Shown piece after piece: positions 32,206 to 44,695 of a stretch of 64,000 bases of DNA. The notes below the pieces were generated by a model, which did no database searches, had not been told where the DNA came from, and saw nothing but the letters and a program-made list of their open reading frames with translations. Location of the stretch: assembly GCA_022036555.1 (NCBI GenBank), contig CM039131.1, forward strand, positions 37,609,920 through 37,673,919. The letters run 5' to 3'. This stretch comes from Microstegium vimineum. Lineage: Eukaryota; Streptophyta; Magnoliopsida; Poales; Poaceae. Position 1 is the stretch's first letter; every line of letters starts with the position of its first letter. The position numbers were made by a program, and so were the translations under genes.

Positions 32206-34975
32206 TGATAGTTTGTTAGACAGTCGTGAAAGGGTCTGTGGTCCAATGATAAGGGTAGGGCTGTCTAGTGCCACCAGGATTCAAATCATGGTGTCACACT
32301 ATTTTCTAAGATTTATTCTAGATTTTTTAGGTACAAGTACGCGTGCACATTCGGTGGTACGGTGCATTCCCACGCACGGGAGGCGAGCCTCCCAATCTCT
32401 TCTATTTGCGTGTGTACGGACGCGTACGCGTGTGTGTACGTGTTGTGTGAGTGTGGAGTTATGAGTTGTGTGCGTCTAAGTTGTACCCGATTAAAAAATT
32501 AGTTAGGACAGCATAGAGAGACTTGACCTTTAAAAATCCGCATAGCTATACAATATATTAGGATAGAAGTACTTGAAGTGATGGAGTACTACTACAGTAT
32601 TTGTTCATTCGTTGACACAAGAGAAGTCGTTGAGAAAATTTTCAAGTACTATTATATATACACTCTGTTTTATAGTTTATATTATCCAAGCCTATCATAC
32701 TTGCAGACAAAGAAACTCTGATTAAATCCAGAAGGAAAAACAAAGGCGTGACGATTATGATAAGCATTTAATCACTTTCAAGACATTAAATCATGGTCAG
32801 AGAATAAATATATGCGAGAATTTTCTACGTGTTAGCATCAAAGTTAAGGCCGTTCTTTTGAGGTGCTTTGGACGAATTTTGCTGGGAATCGGACCGACGT
32901 AATACAGTATTATACGTGTGGCCAAGTCAATGCTTATCCTTTCAGATGTTCCCAAAAGAGCCACTTTTTCAGACATGGGACGAATCATTTGCACCAAAAG
33001 AGAGAAGAGATGGGAGAGATATATATTTGGCACTACAGTACGCATGTGGCCTTGTCTCTATACATACTGTGTTATTATACCTTAACAGTAGACGGACAAT
33101 TGCTGCTAGGATTGAGGAATCTGTTAGCCTTGCCCTGGAATCACAGAAACGAGACAAGCATGTCCCCAATCGTGGATGCAGAGAGAGGAGACGCGACAAA
33201 GCCGATGCCCTGGACCTTTTTATCATAACGATCTATGGGCATATGACAAATGGACGGTTGTAAAAATCGGAATCCAATGCCGTCTATTAGTCTATTACTA
33301 TTATTACGCTTGCGTCTGGCCTAAAGGGCAAGGATACCTACCGCAGTAAAAAAAAAATACGGCGAAATGCTATCACATTGATAGCATCGACATGAACCAA
33401 CAAAACAGCAGCACTCTCCTGTTTTATATCAACCTAGAGTATATTTCTTGCCGCTATGCTTTCCACGTTTCTCATGCTCTTCCTTTAATCTTTATTCCTG
33501 CGAAAATATGAAATTCCTTGTGTCGACCGGTCGACACGTCAACCAAGTGGTAGCGGTAAGTTTAATTTTTTATTTTAGTCGCGTCGATCGTTGTAGGATT
33601 TTTTAATCCAGTTTTTCTAAGAGAAAGACCATCATTTTGTTTTGATGTCCTAATAATTAAAATAATACGGAGTAGTAAAGTTTTTGCAGTTCTTTGCAAT
33701 TCCTATAGTTGTCTTGCTATTCTTTCATAGTAAAAATGTCAATGTTCGTTTAAACTTATCAATTATAATATAATATTTCTCTCACACAAAAACAACGAAA
33801 AACACTATGGGCCAGTTTAACAGCCATAAAAACTATTGACGAATAAGACTGTCTAAGGGATTTGGTTAAAATATACAACTTTAAATAGTTAAAGTTATGA
33901 GTTGCAATAGTATTTTTTCCATGATACAAATATGATACACCAACCATGTGTTGTGAACTTATGCAATTTTCATATTTTGATGGTCAAGTTTAAAGAGTTT
34001 GATGGTTAGATCCTTAAATATGCTAGTGATAGTGAGTCAATCTAAGTATATCTATAATTTCCTTGCAAAAGATTTATTTGCAGCCATTCATCATAGAAGT
34101 AATTGATTATTGTAGTGAAAGATACTTTAGTAATTATACGACTATCAACTCCAAAACATGACGTGGTTAATCCATCAATGCTTGTTGCTAGTAGTGGGTT
34201 TAAACTACTTTTACCTTGTTTTAGTTTATTCCCTCTCACAAAACAATATTCAATCAGCCGGAATGAACGACTTTTATATCAGCTGACCCGCTTGGGAGGA
34301 CCCAATGCCACCCTCGTGTATGGGCTCGCCGCTAACATGAGCCGTGATTTCCCATTTCCTGCTACACGGGTTTGCTGCCATCGCGTTAACAGCAAGGGGC
34401 TGGCTGCTCAAGGGTCAACTTTTTATGTGTGACTTGGTACAAGTCAAGTATCATTATTGAATTCAATTTACTATAATTTAATATGGAGAAGTTGGAAATT
34501 GCATACCTTATTTTGAATGTTTTTATAGTTTCAGTTCCACCCCTATCTAAATTTTGACGTGTGAAAATGCTTGCTTGGAGTCTTGGGCAAGATTTAATAA
34601 GTAAAAAAACACCGTGGTCAAAATGTAGGTGGAATGACTTCTATACAATTATTCTAATGCGAATGGTTGGATTAATATGCATATGAAAGGTCTTGCTTTC
34701 AATTGATCGAACAACAAAACACATCCCAGCATGTACATTAACTAAAATTTCTTCTACACGAATCGTCTGCATCTCTAAATATCATCTTTAAAGATTTCTA
34801 AATTGAATATTTTGAATCACTTCAATTGCATACATTTACTTTTCAAATAAACCATGATGAAAGCTTGTGGAGCTTTCAGAAGCTGACAAAAGTTGTTGCT
34901 AATTTCCATGAGAAAAAAATACACCTAACAACTATAGCTGTTGCTAATTTGATGTCTTTGTGTTTGTCCCGTATG
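32206..34975. other. Intergenic DNA
   Basis: A 131-codon frame at 32868-33263 (+) and an overlapping 121-codon frame are both open but have no domain, so neither is called. The remainder is AT-rich up to the target duplication of the LINE at 34976. Nothing else recognised. Confidence 0.4.
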
Positions 34976-34986
34976 TAGAAGCAGTT
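34976..34986. repeat. Left target-site duplication of LINE A
   Basis: TAGAAGCAGTT is repeated exactly at 55727-55737 immediately after the A-run ending LINE A. The 11-bp exact match over a 20.7-kb interval fixes both ends of the outermost insertion. Confidence 0.85.
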
Positions 34987-35504
34987 GACCGGCGCCTCTG
35001 GGCTCACAACTAATCTCGACAAATGTGCCATCACACCAATCCGTTGTTTGAATGTCGTCGTCGCTGAGGTGTTGCATGTTTTCCCCGGTAGGGTACAAGC
35101 TTTCCAATCCGTTTACCTTGGGGTACCTCTGTCGCTCACAAGACTAAGCAGGAACATGGAGCAGAATATTGTGGATTCTGTGGCCACCTGTATCCCCTCA
35201 TGGAAGGCGGGCCTTCTGACCACGGCAGGGAGGGCCACCTTGGCACAAACCACTCTATCATCGATCCATGTTCATGTGTCCATCTCCTGCGCGCCTTCCC
35301 CCTGGACAATCAAGGCCATTGACAAATGTCGAAGGGGCTTCATTTGGGCGGGAACGGCGACGGTGGCTGGGGGCAAGTGCAAAGTGGCCTGGCCCGTGGT
35401 CTGCTCGCCGCGCAGTTTGGGCGGCCTCAGCCTGCCAGACCTTCGCATCCAAGGATTTGCCCTCCGGCTGGCTGGGAATGGCTGCACCGGACACAACCGG
35501 TCGG
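34987..35504 (+). pseudogene. LINE A ORF2, reverse transcriptase C-terminal part
   Basis: The frame encodes GLTTNLDKCAITPI, a YLGVPLS motif, IPSWKAGLLTTAGR and a GFIWAG segment. These are the conserved post-YADD and thumb parts of plant L1 ORF2. The YADD box itself is upstream of the truncation. A one-base shift near 35475-35485 moves the reading frame before the Sirevirus insertion point. The same frame resumes at 52695 beyond the insertion. Confidence 0.85.
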
Positions 35505-37009
35505 TGAAGAATCATGACCCTAGTTGGTTTTGGTGATTATCGGCAATTAGCGATTATTATGGCTAACGTGTGTTTTGCAGAGGCTATGCGTAGCTTAGCC
35601 ATAGTGATCAACATGAATGAGCATGAATGGTCATCACTTAGCCCTCAAGATGGATATCATTTCGGATTTCAAAGAGACATGATGAAGACCCTAGAATGAT
35701 AGGCTAAGTGCCATAAGGTGATGAAGGGCACTTAGAAATAGATAGGGTTTCTATTTGATCTTTGACCGTACTATCAAGAGGGGTTGAGACTAGTAGCTTG
35801 ACTTAGGAAAGTTTCATGACTTAGGTGTGGTGCACACTTGACTTCCTTAGCTCTAAGCAAGCCTATGGTGACCGTAAGATAGCCAAGAACTTCTTCCGAA
35901 TTCATCGCGATGAAAACCGGAGTTGAAAAAGAAGTTTACTGGGCGTCAGACGCTGAGTCTGGAGGCGCCGGACGCTGTCCGTCGCGTCGGACGCTGACGT
36001 CAGGATGAAGTAGCGTCCGTCGGCCACCCAGTTTGATCCCCTGAGTTTCAGAGGGCGTCAGACGTTAGGGTAGCGTCCGCCGGCCTTCCAGTGGGCCTGT
36101 TTTCAGTGCAAAACGAAAAGGGGCATCGGACGCTGATGCCTCAGCGTCTGTCAGACTGCGCAGGAGCGTCCGTCGCCCAAAACAATGTGCAGAACTAGCC
36201 GTTGGGCAGGGCGACGGACCGTCCGTTGCCTAGGTGTCGGAGCGTCCGACGCCAACTTAAAGAGCCAGCCCGAGGCAGTTTTCTTGAGGGCTATTTATAG
36301 CTCCTCACACTTCTCTTCCACCTTGCCTTTGCTCATTTCAGTTGCTGAGTTTGTTGAGAAGGTTGGAAGAGAGCAAGAGCCCTAGAGTGAGAGATCGATT
36401 CGTGAATCCATCCATCCTCTCCTCTAGTTCATCCAAGAGTTCAAGTGTGCACCCTTTAGTTGTGAAGCTTGAGTGAGTCAAGTGAAGATCAAGGCTTGTT
36501 ACTCTTGATGATCGACATCACCTAGACGGTCCGGTGGTGCTAGGAGGAAGGTGATCGCCGGAGGATTGTCGGCGGCCCTTCTCCATCGACGTTGTGATCG
36601 GTTGTGGGCGATTCACCGAGCCGGAGTAGCAAAGAATCAGCCCGTAGAGAGCACTTAGTCCTTGCGCGGACTAAGGGGAGCGATATCGTGCGCGGTGCTC
36701 CAACGAGGACTAGGGGGGAGTGTCGACTCCTCGATACCTCGGCAAAAAGTCATCGTGTCAAGTTTCCTTTGCCTCCTCCTCGTTACTTATTGCAATTACA
36801 TTCAAGCATTACATTCCGCTTTACCTTCTTGTTGCTTGACTAGAATTGCATAGGGCTTTACCGCTTTCATTGCCATGCCTTGCTTGTTTAGCTAGGACAC
36901 ACTTGGGAAAGCACTAGGGGGTTAATTGGATCTTGTTAGGTTTTTAATATTGCTTAGAAATTTAAAAGAGCTCAATTCACCCCCCCTCTTGGGCATCTTG
37001 ATCCTTTCA
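35505..37009 (+). repeat. Sirevirus 5' LTR
   Basis: 1505 bp, beginning TGAAGAATCATGACCC and ending GATCCTTTCA. It matches 51177-52694 throughout, with substitutions and small indels. A TATA-like CTATTTATAG lies at 36291-36300. Positions about 35940-36255 hold many GCGTCCGTCG/CGTCGGACGCT units. Confidence 0.93.
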
Positions 37010-37011
37010 AT

Positions 37012-37023
37012 TGGTATCAAAGT
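37012..37023 (+). promoter_or_regulatory. Primer-binding site (tRNA-Met type)
   Basis: TGGTATCAAAGT lies two bases after the 5' LTR and closely resembles TGGTATCAGAGC, the complement of the initiator tRNA-Met 3' end used by most plant Copia elements. Confidence 0.85.
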
Positions 37024-37061
37024 CGTGTTGCTCTAATTTAGGCTTAACCGCCTAGAGCAAG

Positions 37062-39431
37062 ATGTCCCATGGGGATGGACCACCGCCCATGTTTGATGGA
37101 GACGACTTTCCATATTGGAAAGTGCGTATGGAGGTTTACCTTGAAGCCTTAGATGTTGGTGTGCTCAAAGCCGCCGCCGATGGTTTTGCGGCCTATGACG
37201 GAGAACCATTTGGTGATGAGGTCCACTATGAGAAGTGGAATGCCAAAGCCTGGAACACTCTCTTTAGGGGCATTGGCAAAGATGTGTTCAACCGTGTGCG
37301 AACCTCAAAGACCGCACATGAGTTGTGGAAGAACATTTGTGCTCTTCATGAGGGCACAAAGAGCGAGCGGGAAGAGCGATATCACTTAGTCATGAATAAG
37401 ATGAATGCTTTTACCATGCTTGATCATGAAAATGCAAATGAAATGTACTCATGCTTAAATGTTCTTGTAGAAGAATTAAATGCACTTGGGTTAAAGCAAA
37501 TGGATGAAGTCGATGTTGTGAGGAAGATTCTTTGTGTGCTTCCTATTGGCAAGTATGCCAACATTGTGACAGTGTTGCATCAAGGTGATCTTTCCAAATA
37601 TACACCAACACAAGTCTTGGGAAAGATCAATGCACATGAGATGTACATGCACATCAACAAAGAAGAAGAAGCTTCATCATCCACCAAGAAGAAAGACTTG
37701 GCCTTCAAAGCTAGCCATGACTCGGGCAAGTCAAAGATGGAGTATTATAGCTCAAGTGAAGATGATGACTCCAACGTTGCTCTAATGGTGAAGAAGACCA
37801 CCAAGATGCTAAAGAAGCTAAACAAGAGTGGTGTTAAGTTTGATTCAAGAAAGAAGAAGTTCTTCACTAGCAACAAGAGGAAGCCATTGTCGGAAATGGA
37901 TTGCTTCAATTGTGGTGATCTTGGCCATCTAGCTCACCATTGTACCAAGCCCGAAAAGGACAAGTACAAGAAGAAGTACAAGAATGGCAAAGAGCAAAAA
38001 GATGAGTCAAGTGAAGATGAGAAGCCCCACAAGAAGAAAGAAGGCTTCAAGAAGAAGAGGTTCCAACACCACAAGAAGAACGATGGCAAGGCATACATTG
38101 TTGGTGATTGGTTAACCGACATCGAAGACTCAAGTGAGTCATCCGGTGATGAAAGTGAAGATGATAAGGTGGCCGCTCTAGTCATTGGGACTTCATTGCC
38201 TCCTCCACCACCACCGTCTTCCTCCACTACATCCTCTACACACCTATGCCTTATGGCTAAGCGTGACCGGAAGGTACAATCCAAAGTAGAGGATAGTGAT
38301 GATAGTGGTAGTGAAAGTGAAAAGGTATACAAAGCTCCTTCTTATGATAAACTCATAAAATTTCTCACTAAGTATACTAAAATTATGAAGAACGAGCAAG
38401 CTAAAAATGAAGAGCTTGAAAAATAAAATGATGACTTGCAAGAGAAACTTGAAACAACATCCAATGCTAGTGATGAGCTAATTAGTGAAAACAAATCCTT
38501 ATCCTCACATGCTAGGGAGCTCAAATCCTCTCTAAAAGAGCTAAAAGAGAAACATGATAAGCTAGAGAGGACATCACAAGAGCTTAGAGAAAAATACATC
38601 AAGCTTTGGGATGAGTACACCGAAGTAAAGATGAACTATGATACTCTCCTTATAGCTAATGAATGTATTGAGGATGCTTTGCCTATTGTTGCTAACCCCA
38701 TTGTCAAGATTGACATTGAAAATTCTTGTGATGATTTAATTGTTGAGCCCATTGAGCAAGAGACTAAGTGCAAAGGCAAACAAGTGGTTGTGGCGGATAA
38801 CTACAATGAATATATGAAGATCAAGAATGAGAATGAAAAGCTCAAGCAAGATCTTATCAAGCTCAAGTCAACCAAGTCAATTGTGTTTGAGTCACAAGAT
38901 GAAGACTATAATATGGCACTTGAAGTTGATATGCTTAGAGAAGAGAACAAGAGGCTAAAGAATGAAAAGAACCATCTAGCCATTGGAATGGAGAGGTTCA
39001 CTAAGGGTCACAATCTTCAAAGTAAGCTTCTTATGAACACTATCATGAAGAATGACAAAGTCGGTCTTGGCTACAAGTCCGCTCAAGTGAAGAAGGCCAA
39101 AGCTAAAGCCAAAGCTCAATATCAACAACAAGCTAAGTACTTCTATCAAGAAAAGCCAAAGCCAAAGATGAAGACATGCTTTGAGTGTGGGAAGCAAGGA
39201 CACTTTTCTCACAATTATGTGACTCCACCTCCACAACCCTTGCCCTAGCACACTAGGCTTTTTGCATACAATGCTCACTATATCATCAACAAGGATGTCA
39301 AGGGCAAGCCACTTGTTGTGTTCTTAGGACCACCGAACAAGAATAGACCAAGGACACTTTGGGTGGCTAAGTCATTAGTAGAGAAATCAATGGGCTCCCG
39401 TACTCAATGGGTGCCTAAACAAAAATCTTAA
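37062..39431 (+). pseudogene. Sirevirus gag, interrupted
   Basis: The nucleocapsid polyprotein starts MSHGDGPPPMFDGDDFPYWK and carries a UBN2-type Copia gag domain in roughly the first 200 codons. A zinc knuckle CX2CX4HX4C follows at residues 281-294, then a Lys/Glu-rich coiled-coil-like region. A second knuckle at 39177-39218 has its final Cys replaced by Tyr (TAT at 39216-39218). In-frame stops at 38424-38426 (TAA) and 39246-39248 (TAG) break the frame, which otherwise continues to 39431. Known Sireviruses carry a long gag, consistent with this. Confidence 0.9.
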
Positions 39432-39447
39432 TCTCTTGTGTGTGTAG

Positions 39448-41150
39448 GTGAACTACAAGACCGGTGGAAGTCATTGGATGATAGATAGTGGATGCACTCA
39501 ACATATGACCGGTGACTCTCGGATGTTCACCACACTTGAGAAAGATTGTGAAGGACAAGACAAGATTACCTTTGGGGACAATTCAAAAGGCAAAGTACAA
39601 GGCCTAGGAAAAGTGGCAATCTCCCATGATCAATCAATATCAAATGTCTTGCTAGTGCAATCTTTGAGCTTCAACTTGCTATCGGTGGGACAACTATGTG
39701 ATCTTGGTTTCCAATGTCTCTTCACTCCAAATGAGGTAGTTGTGACCAAGATGGAAGATTCATCATTGATATTCAAAGGGTTTCGGCACAACAATCTCTA
39801 CTTAGTGGATTTCACCTCAAATGAAGCTAGTTTGCAAACATGTCTATTCTCCAAGAGTTCTTTGGGTTGGCTATGGCATAGAAGATTAGCACATGTGGGA
39901 ATGTCAACTTTGAAGAAGCTTGTCAAGAAGGAGATGGTTAGAGGAGTGAAGGATGTGGTGTTTGAGAAGGACAAATTGTGTAGTGCATGTCAAGCCGGCA
40001 AGCAAGTGGCCAACACACATCCAACCAAAGCCTTCATGTCAACCTCAAGAGTCCTAGAGCTACTCCACATGGATCTATTTGGACCTACCACCTATGCTAG
40101 CCTTGGGGCAATCTCTTTTGCTTGGTGATAGTTGATGACTACTCTAGGTACACTTGGGTGTTCTTTCTTGAAGACAAGGGAGAGACTCAATCAATATTCA
40201 AGAAGTTTGCAACTAGAGCCCAAAACGAGTTTGATGTGAAGATCAAGAAGATAAGAAGTGAATGGGACTGAGTTTGTGAACACCAAGATTGAAGACTATT
40301 GTGATGAAGTTGGGATCAAGCATGAGGTGTCTGCCACCTATACCCCACAACAAAATGGTGTAGTAGAGTGGAAGAAATGGACACTAATCACTCTTGCAAG
40401 ATCAATGCTTGATGAATACAACACCCCCGAGAAGTTTTGGGCCGAAGCAATCAACACCGCATGCTATGCGGCCAACCGACTCTTTGGTCAAAGGCTTCTC
40501 AAGAAGACCCCCTATGAGCTTGTGAATGGGAAGAAACCGGATATATCCTTCTTCCGAGTGTTTGGATGCAAAGTGTACATCTACAAGAAGCTCCAACACT
40601 TGGGCAAGTTCCAAAGGAGATGTGACATTGGTTTCTTACTTGGTTATTCTCTTAAATCCAAGGCATATCGAGTATTTAACAAAGCCTCCGGCCTAGTTGA
40701 AGAAACATATGACTTGGAGTTTGATGAAACTAATGGCTCTCAAGAAGAGCATGAGAATCTTGATGATGTAGGTGATGAACCCTTGAGGGAGGCTATGAAG
40801 AATATGCCCGTTGGTGCAATCAACCCACTAGAGGTGGAAGGAGTTGAAGATGATGCAAATCAAGTACCCTCTCCACCTCACACGCCTCAAGTTGATGAAG
40901 AACAAGTGAGGGAAGCACAAGAAGATACCTTCATCCCTCAAGATCAAGCCGAGGCTCAAGCTAGTGATTTTGATGCACCACAACCTCCTCCCCAAGTGAT
41001 TGATAGAAGATCTACACCTATGCTTCAAGCTCATCCACAAGACCTCATCATAGGGAGTCCATCAAGGGGGGTAACAACTCGATCTAAACTTGCTTCTTAT
41101 GTTGACCATCACTCTTTTGTTTCCCTTGTTGAGCCTTCTAGTGTGGAGGA
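39448..41150 (+). pseudogene. Sirevirus pol: protease and integrase, defective
   Basis: The protease shows WMIDSGCTQHMTGD with its catalytic Asp at 39484. The gag-pre-integrase HHCC zinc region follows (WHRRLAHVG ... CSACQAGK). Integrase has its first catalytic Asp in LLHMDLFGP (40072). A one-base frameshift occurs at about 40104-40108. A 2-nt loss at about 40260, relative to the usual DNG motif, removes the second catalytic Asp and restores the frame. The Glu of the triad is retained in QQNGVVE (40366). The segment after the core is acidic and variable. Confidence 0.9.
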
Positions 41151-42672
41151 TGCACTTGCGGATCCGGATTGGGTGAACGCCATGTATGAAGAGTTGAACA
41201 ACTTCACCCGGAACGAAGTGTGGACGCTAGTAGAAAAGCCCAAAGGAGCAAGAATCATTGGCACCAAGTGGGTGTTTAGGAACAAGCAAGATGATCAAGG
41301 TGTGGTTGTGAGGAACAAGGCAATATTGGTGGCAAAGGGGTTCTCCCAAGTTGAAGGCTTGGATTTTGGGGAGACCTTTGCACCGGTTGCAAGACTAGAA
41401 GCCATTCGTATCCTTTTGGCATATGTCTCACATCACAAAATAAAACTTTTTCAAATGTATGTGAAGAGTGTCTTTCTAAATGGTTTTATCAATGAACTTG
41501 TTTTTGTCTCATAACCTGCCGGGTTTGAAGACCCCAATTGTTCTAATCATGTGTATAGGTTGTCCAAGGCACTCTATGGTTTGAAGCAAGCTCCAAGAGC
41601 TTGGTATGAGAGGCTAAGGGACTTCCTACTCAAGAAGGGCTTCAAGATCGGGAAAGTGGATACCACACTCTTCACCAAGGTGCTACATGGAGAGATCTTT
41701 GTTTGCCAAGTGTATGTCGATGACATTATATTTGGATCAACAAACCAAGATCATAGCAAGGAATTTGGTGCATTGATGTCCAAAGAGTTCGAGATGTCGA
41801 TGATTGGCGAGCTAACCTTCTTCCTTGGCTTCCAAGTGAAGCAATTGAGGAAGGACACCTTCATATATCAAGAGAAGTACACTAATGATGTGCTCAAGAA
41901 ATTCAAGATGGAGGATTGCAAGACAATCAAGACCCCAATGCCTACTAATGGGCATCTCAACCTTGATGAGGGAGGTAACCCGATCGACCAAACTCTTTAT
42001 TGCTCTATGATCGGTAGTCTAGTTTACCTCACCGCTTCTAGGCCGGATATCATGTTTAGTGTGTGTATGTGTGCTAGGTTTCAAGCAAACCCTAAGGAGT
42101 CGCATCTAAATGCGGTTAAAAGAATCCTTAGGTACATAAGGCACACCCCTAGCATTGGCCTTTTGTATCCCAAAGGAGCTCCCTTCCTACTTTGTGGCTA
42201 TTCCGATTCAGATTATGCCGGGTGTAAGGTTGATAGGAAGAGTACCTCTAGCGGTTGCCATTTGCTAGGAAGATCACTTGTTTCTTGGTCCTCAAAGAAG
42301 CAAAATAGTGTGGCATTATCTACCGCCGAGGCAGAATACATAGCCATGGGAGCTAGTTGTGCACAAATCTTATACATGTCCCAAACACTACTTGATTATG
42401 GCGTGGTTTTAAAAGATGTTCTACTTTTGTGTGATAATGAAAACGCCGTAAAGCTTGCAAATAACCTGGTTCAACACTCTCGCACCAAGCACATTGATAT
42501 TCGCCATCACTTTCTTAGAGATCATGTGTCTAGGAAAGATATCACACTAGTGGGAGTTTCTAGCGAAAACCAATTGGCGGATATCTTCACTAAACCTCTC
42601 GATGAAGCAACCTTTTGTAGGTTGAGAAGCGAGTTGAATGTGCTTGATCACTCAAACTTCACTAAAAAATGA
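41151..42672 (+). pseudogene. Sirevirus pol: reverse transcriptase and RNase H, defective
   Basis: The RVT_2-type Copia reverse transcriptase starts around EDALADPDWVNAM. The motif A aspartate, normally in QMDVK, is Tyr (TAT at 41458-41460). A TAA at 41512-41514 interrupts the frame just before PAGFEDP. The YVDD box is intact, with its two Asp codons at 41719-41724. The RNase H domain follows with YSDSDYAG, STAEAEYIA and CDNENAVKLA, and TKHIDIRHHF near the end. The stop is at 42670-42672. The motif A change alone should abolish polymerase activity. Confidence 0.92.
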
Positions 42673-44161
42673 TCTTGTGTGAACCACCTAGCATCATGTG
42701 TAATTTAATCATGTTAATTTAGTAAGGAATAACCGTTCTTGAACGTGTGAAGAAGTCCAATTCATGGTTTAAACTTGCAAGCAACCTAGATTCAAATTCT
42801 TGTAATGCATTGCATTTGCATGTGTTATTTGTCGTTTCTTTTTGGTTAAGTTTGAGCATTCTCTGTGTTCTTCCACTTAGGGGAGCATTCCAAGGTCAAT
42901 ACACTTCTTTACCCCTCTTGTGGCCATATGATGCCTCCTTGGTGCTTCCATTCGAATATTTTGAGCTAAAACTAAATCTAAGCCTATGACAAACCATTTG
43001 AAAAGGAGAGTTTGAGAGATGGTTCTCATATCAAGTCCAATCAGGTGTTATTTGGATCTTATTTGGATTGGAACTTGTTTGGGAGAAAGATGCAAAAATC
43101 AAATTTGAAAAATTCTATTTTAAAGGGCGTCGGACGCTGCCGACGGACGCTAGGCGACAAATGCCTCAGCGTCCGTCGCGATCGTCCGGAGACTAAACGT
43201 TGCCTGTTTGTAGGGCGACAGACGCTCCCCAGCGTCCGTCGCGGAGCGTCCGATGTGGTCAATGCGTTTTGGGCGTTTCAAACCTGTTCTGGAAGCCCGA
43301 CAGACGATGCCGTCGGACGCTGTCCAGCGTCCGTCGCACATCGACGGAGCGTCCGTCGCGAACTTAAGGCTGGATTTTTTTTAAAAATCCTCGTCTGTTC
43401 TCTCCCTCTCTCAGTCGGTTTCTTTTGTTTCCGTACGCCGTCGCCGCCCGCCTCTCCCAAAACCCTAACCACCACCATGCCCTTCCCTCGACGGCGTGCC
43501 CCACCCAACGCTGCTGCCGCATCTTCTCTCGCCGCTGCCGCGCCTCCCACCCTCCCGGTGTCGCCATCTCGTGCCCAGCACCGCCGGAGTTCCCCCTCTG
43601 CTCTATGCATTTTGACCAAGCAGAGACCCCCCTCTCCTGGTGTTTGCTTGGGTGTTCTTCATGGATTCCCCTGAGGTCCTCCCTGGATCCCTAAGGTGAA
43701 ATTTTGCCCTGCATTCCCCCTTTCCATGGTGTTGATCTCCTCTTCTCCTTTCTCTTTACCTAAACCTAATTCCCCTCCTATTTTTTTTTAGACTGCGGAT
43801 TGGAGTGACTTTGACTGAGGCTCTTACCCCCTGCTTGTTTTTGGTTACCGGAGTCAGAGGTATGGCATGGACAGATCAACTCATTCACTTATCCCTTTCA
43901 TGCTTCTCATTAGACTCTCTTACCTCTAGTTACATGCTTACATGTTATATCCCTATCTATCTAATCGAGCAGGGTCAGTGTGTCAGAGACAGTGATAGTC
44001 AACTCGGGGCAAAGCCCGCGAGTAAGGAACGAGGCAAAGCTTTGAAAGGACAGTCCAGGGCTGTCGAGCCACACTCTTGTCAGAGGTTTTGTCAGTGGCA
44101 GAGAGTTGTTTGGGGTTCACTTGTGGCAGTTATTCTTTGACAGTGACAGTTAGTCTCGTGC
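42673..44161 (+). other. Sirevirus spacer between pol and env-like ORF
   Basis: Non-coding. Positions about 43124-43365 carry the same GCGTCCGTCGC/CGTCGGACGCT repeat type as the LTRs. After it comes a C-rich stretch with AAACCCTAACC and a short open frame (to 43694) with no domain. The spacer probably contains the splice or leader signals for the env-like ORF, but none can be identified. Confidence 0.6.
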
Positions 44162-44695
44162 ATGTCAATGGCAAGAACGAAGAACACCGGACCCGTTCCC
44201 GGTAGTGGTGGTGACCCTCCAGCTCCACCGCGTCCACCCACTGATCGGGGAAGGGGCAAGAAAAAGGTTATTTCCAAGAAGCGCAAGAGGCCACTTATGG
44301 ATCTAGATTCAGCAGCAGCAGTTGCAGTGGCAGAGGCCGCAGAGATCGCGGAGCGAGGTGGACGTCGCGCCGGTTTGAGGCTCTCGCCTCGCCATGGAGC
44401 GCGTCGTGAGTCCCCTACGCGTCCAGAGACAGAGACCGCAGAGGCTACTGAGCCAGAGGAGGCAGATCCAGTTCCAGAGACTGAGCAGGCAGAGGCCGCG
44501 GGCCACTCTTCGATTGGGGAGCTGATGAGTCGTAGAGTTACACGTTCTAGAGGCTCTGGAGCTCCTCCTAGTCCTCCCGGACCTCAGCTACTAGATCCAG
44601 TGAGACATCAGGTCGGGGTTCTCACAGCCAAGCAGGTCTAGCTACTCCGCTTCGTGGACTTTTAGTCTTGGTTCCCCGCTCAGAGGGACCCCCGT

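Noticed and set aside
32868..33263. 131-codon frame with moderately complex protein
   Set aside because: A second overlapping frame is equally open, no domain is recognisable, and there is no promoter or splice support.
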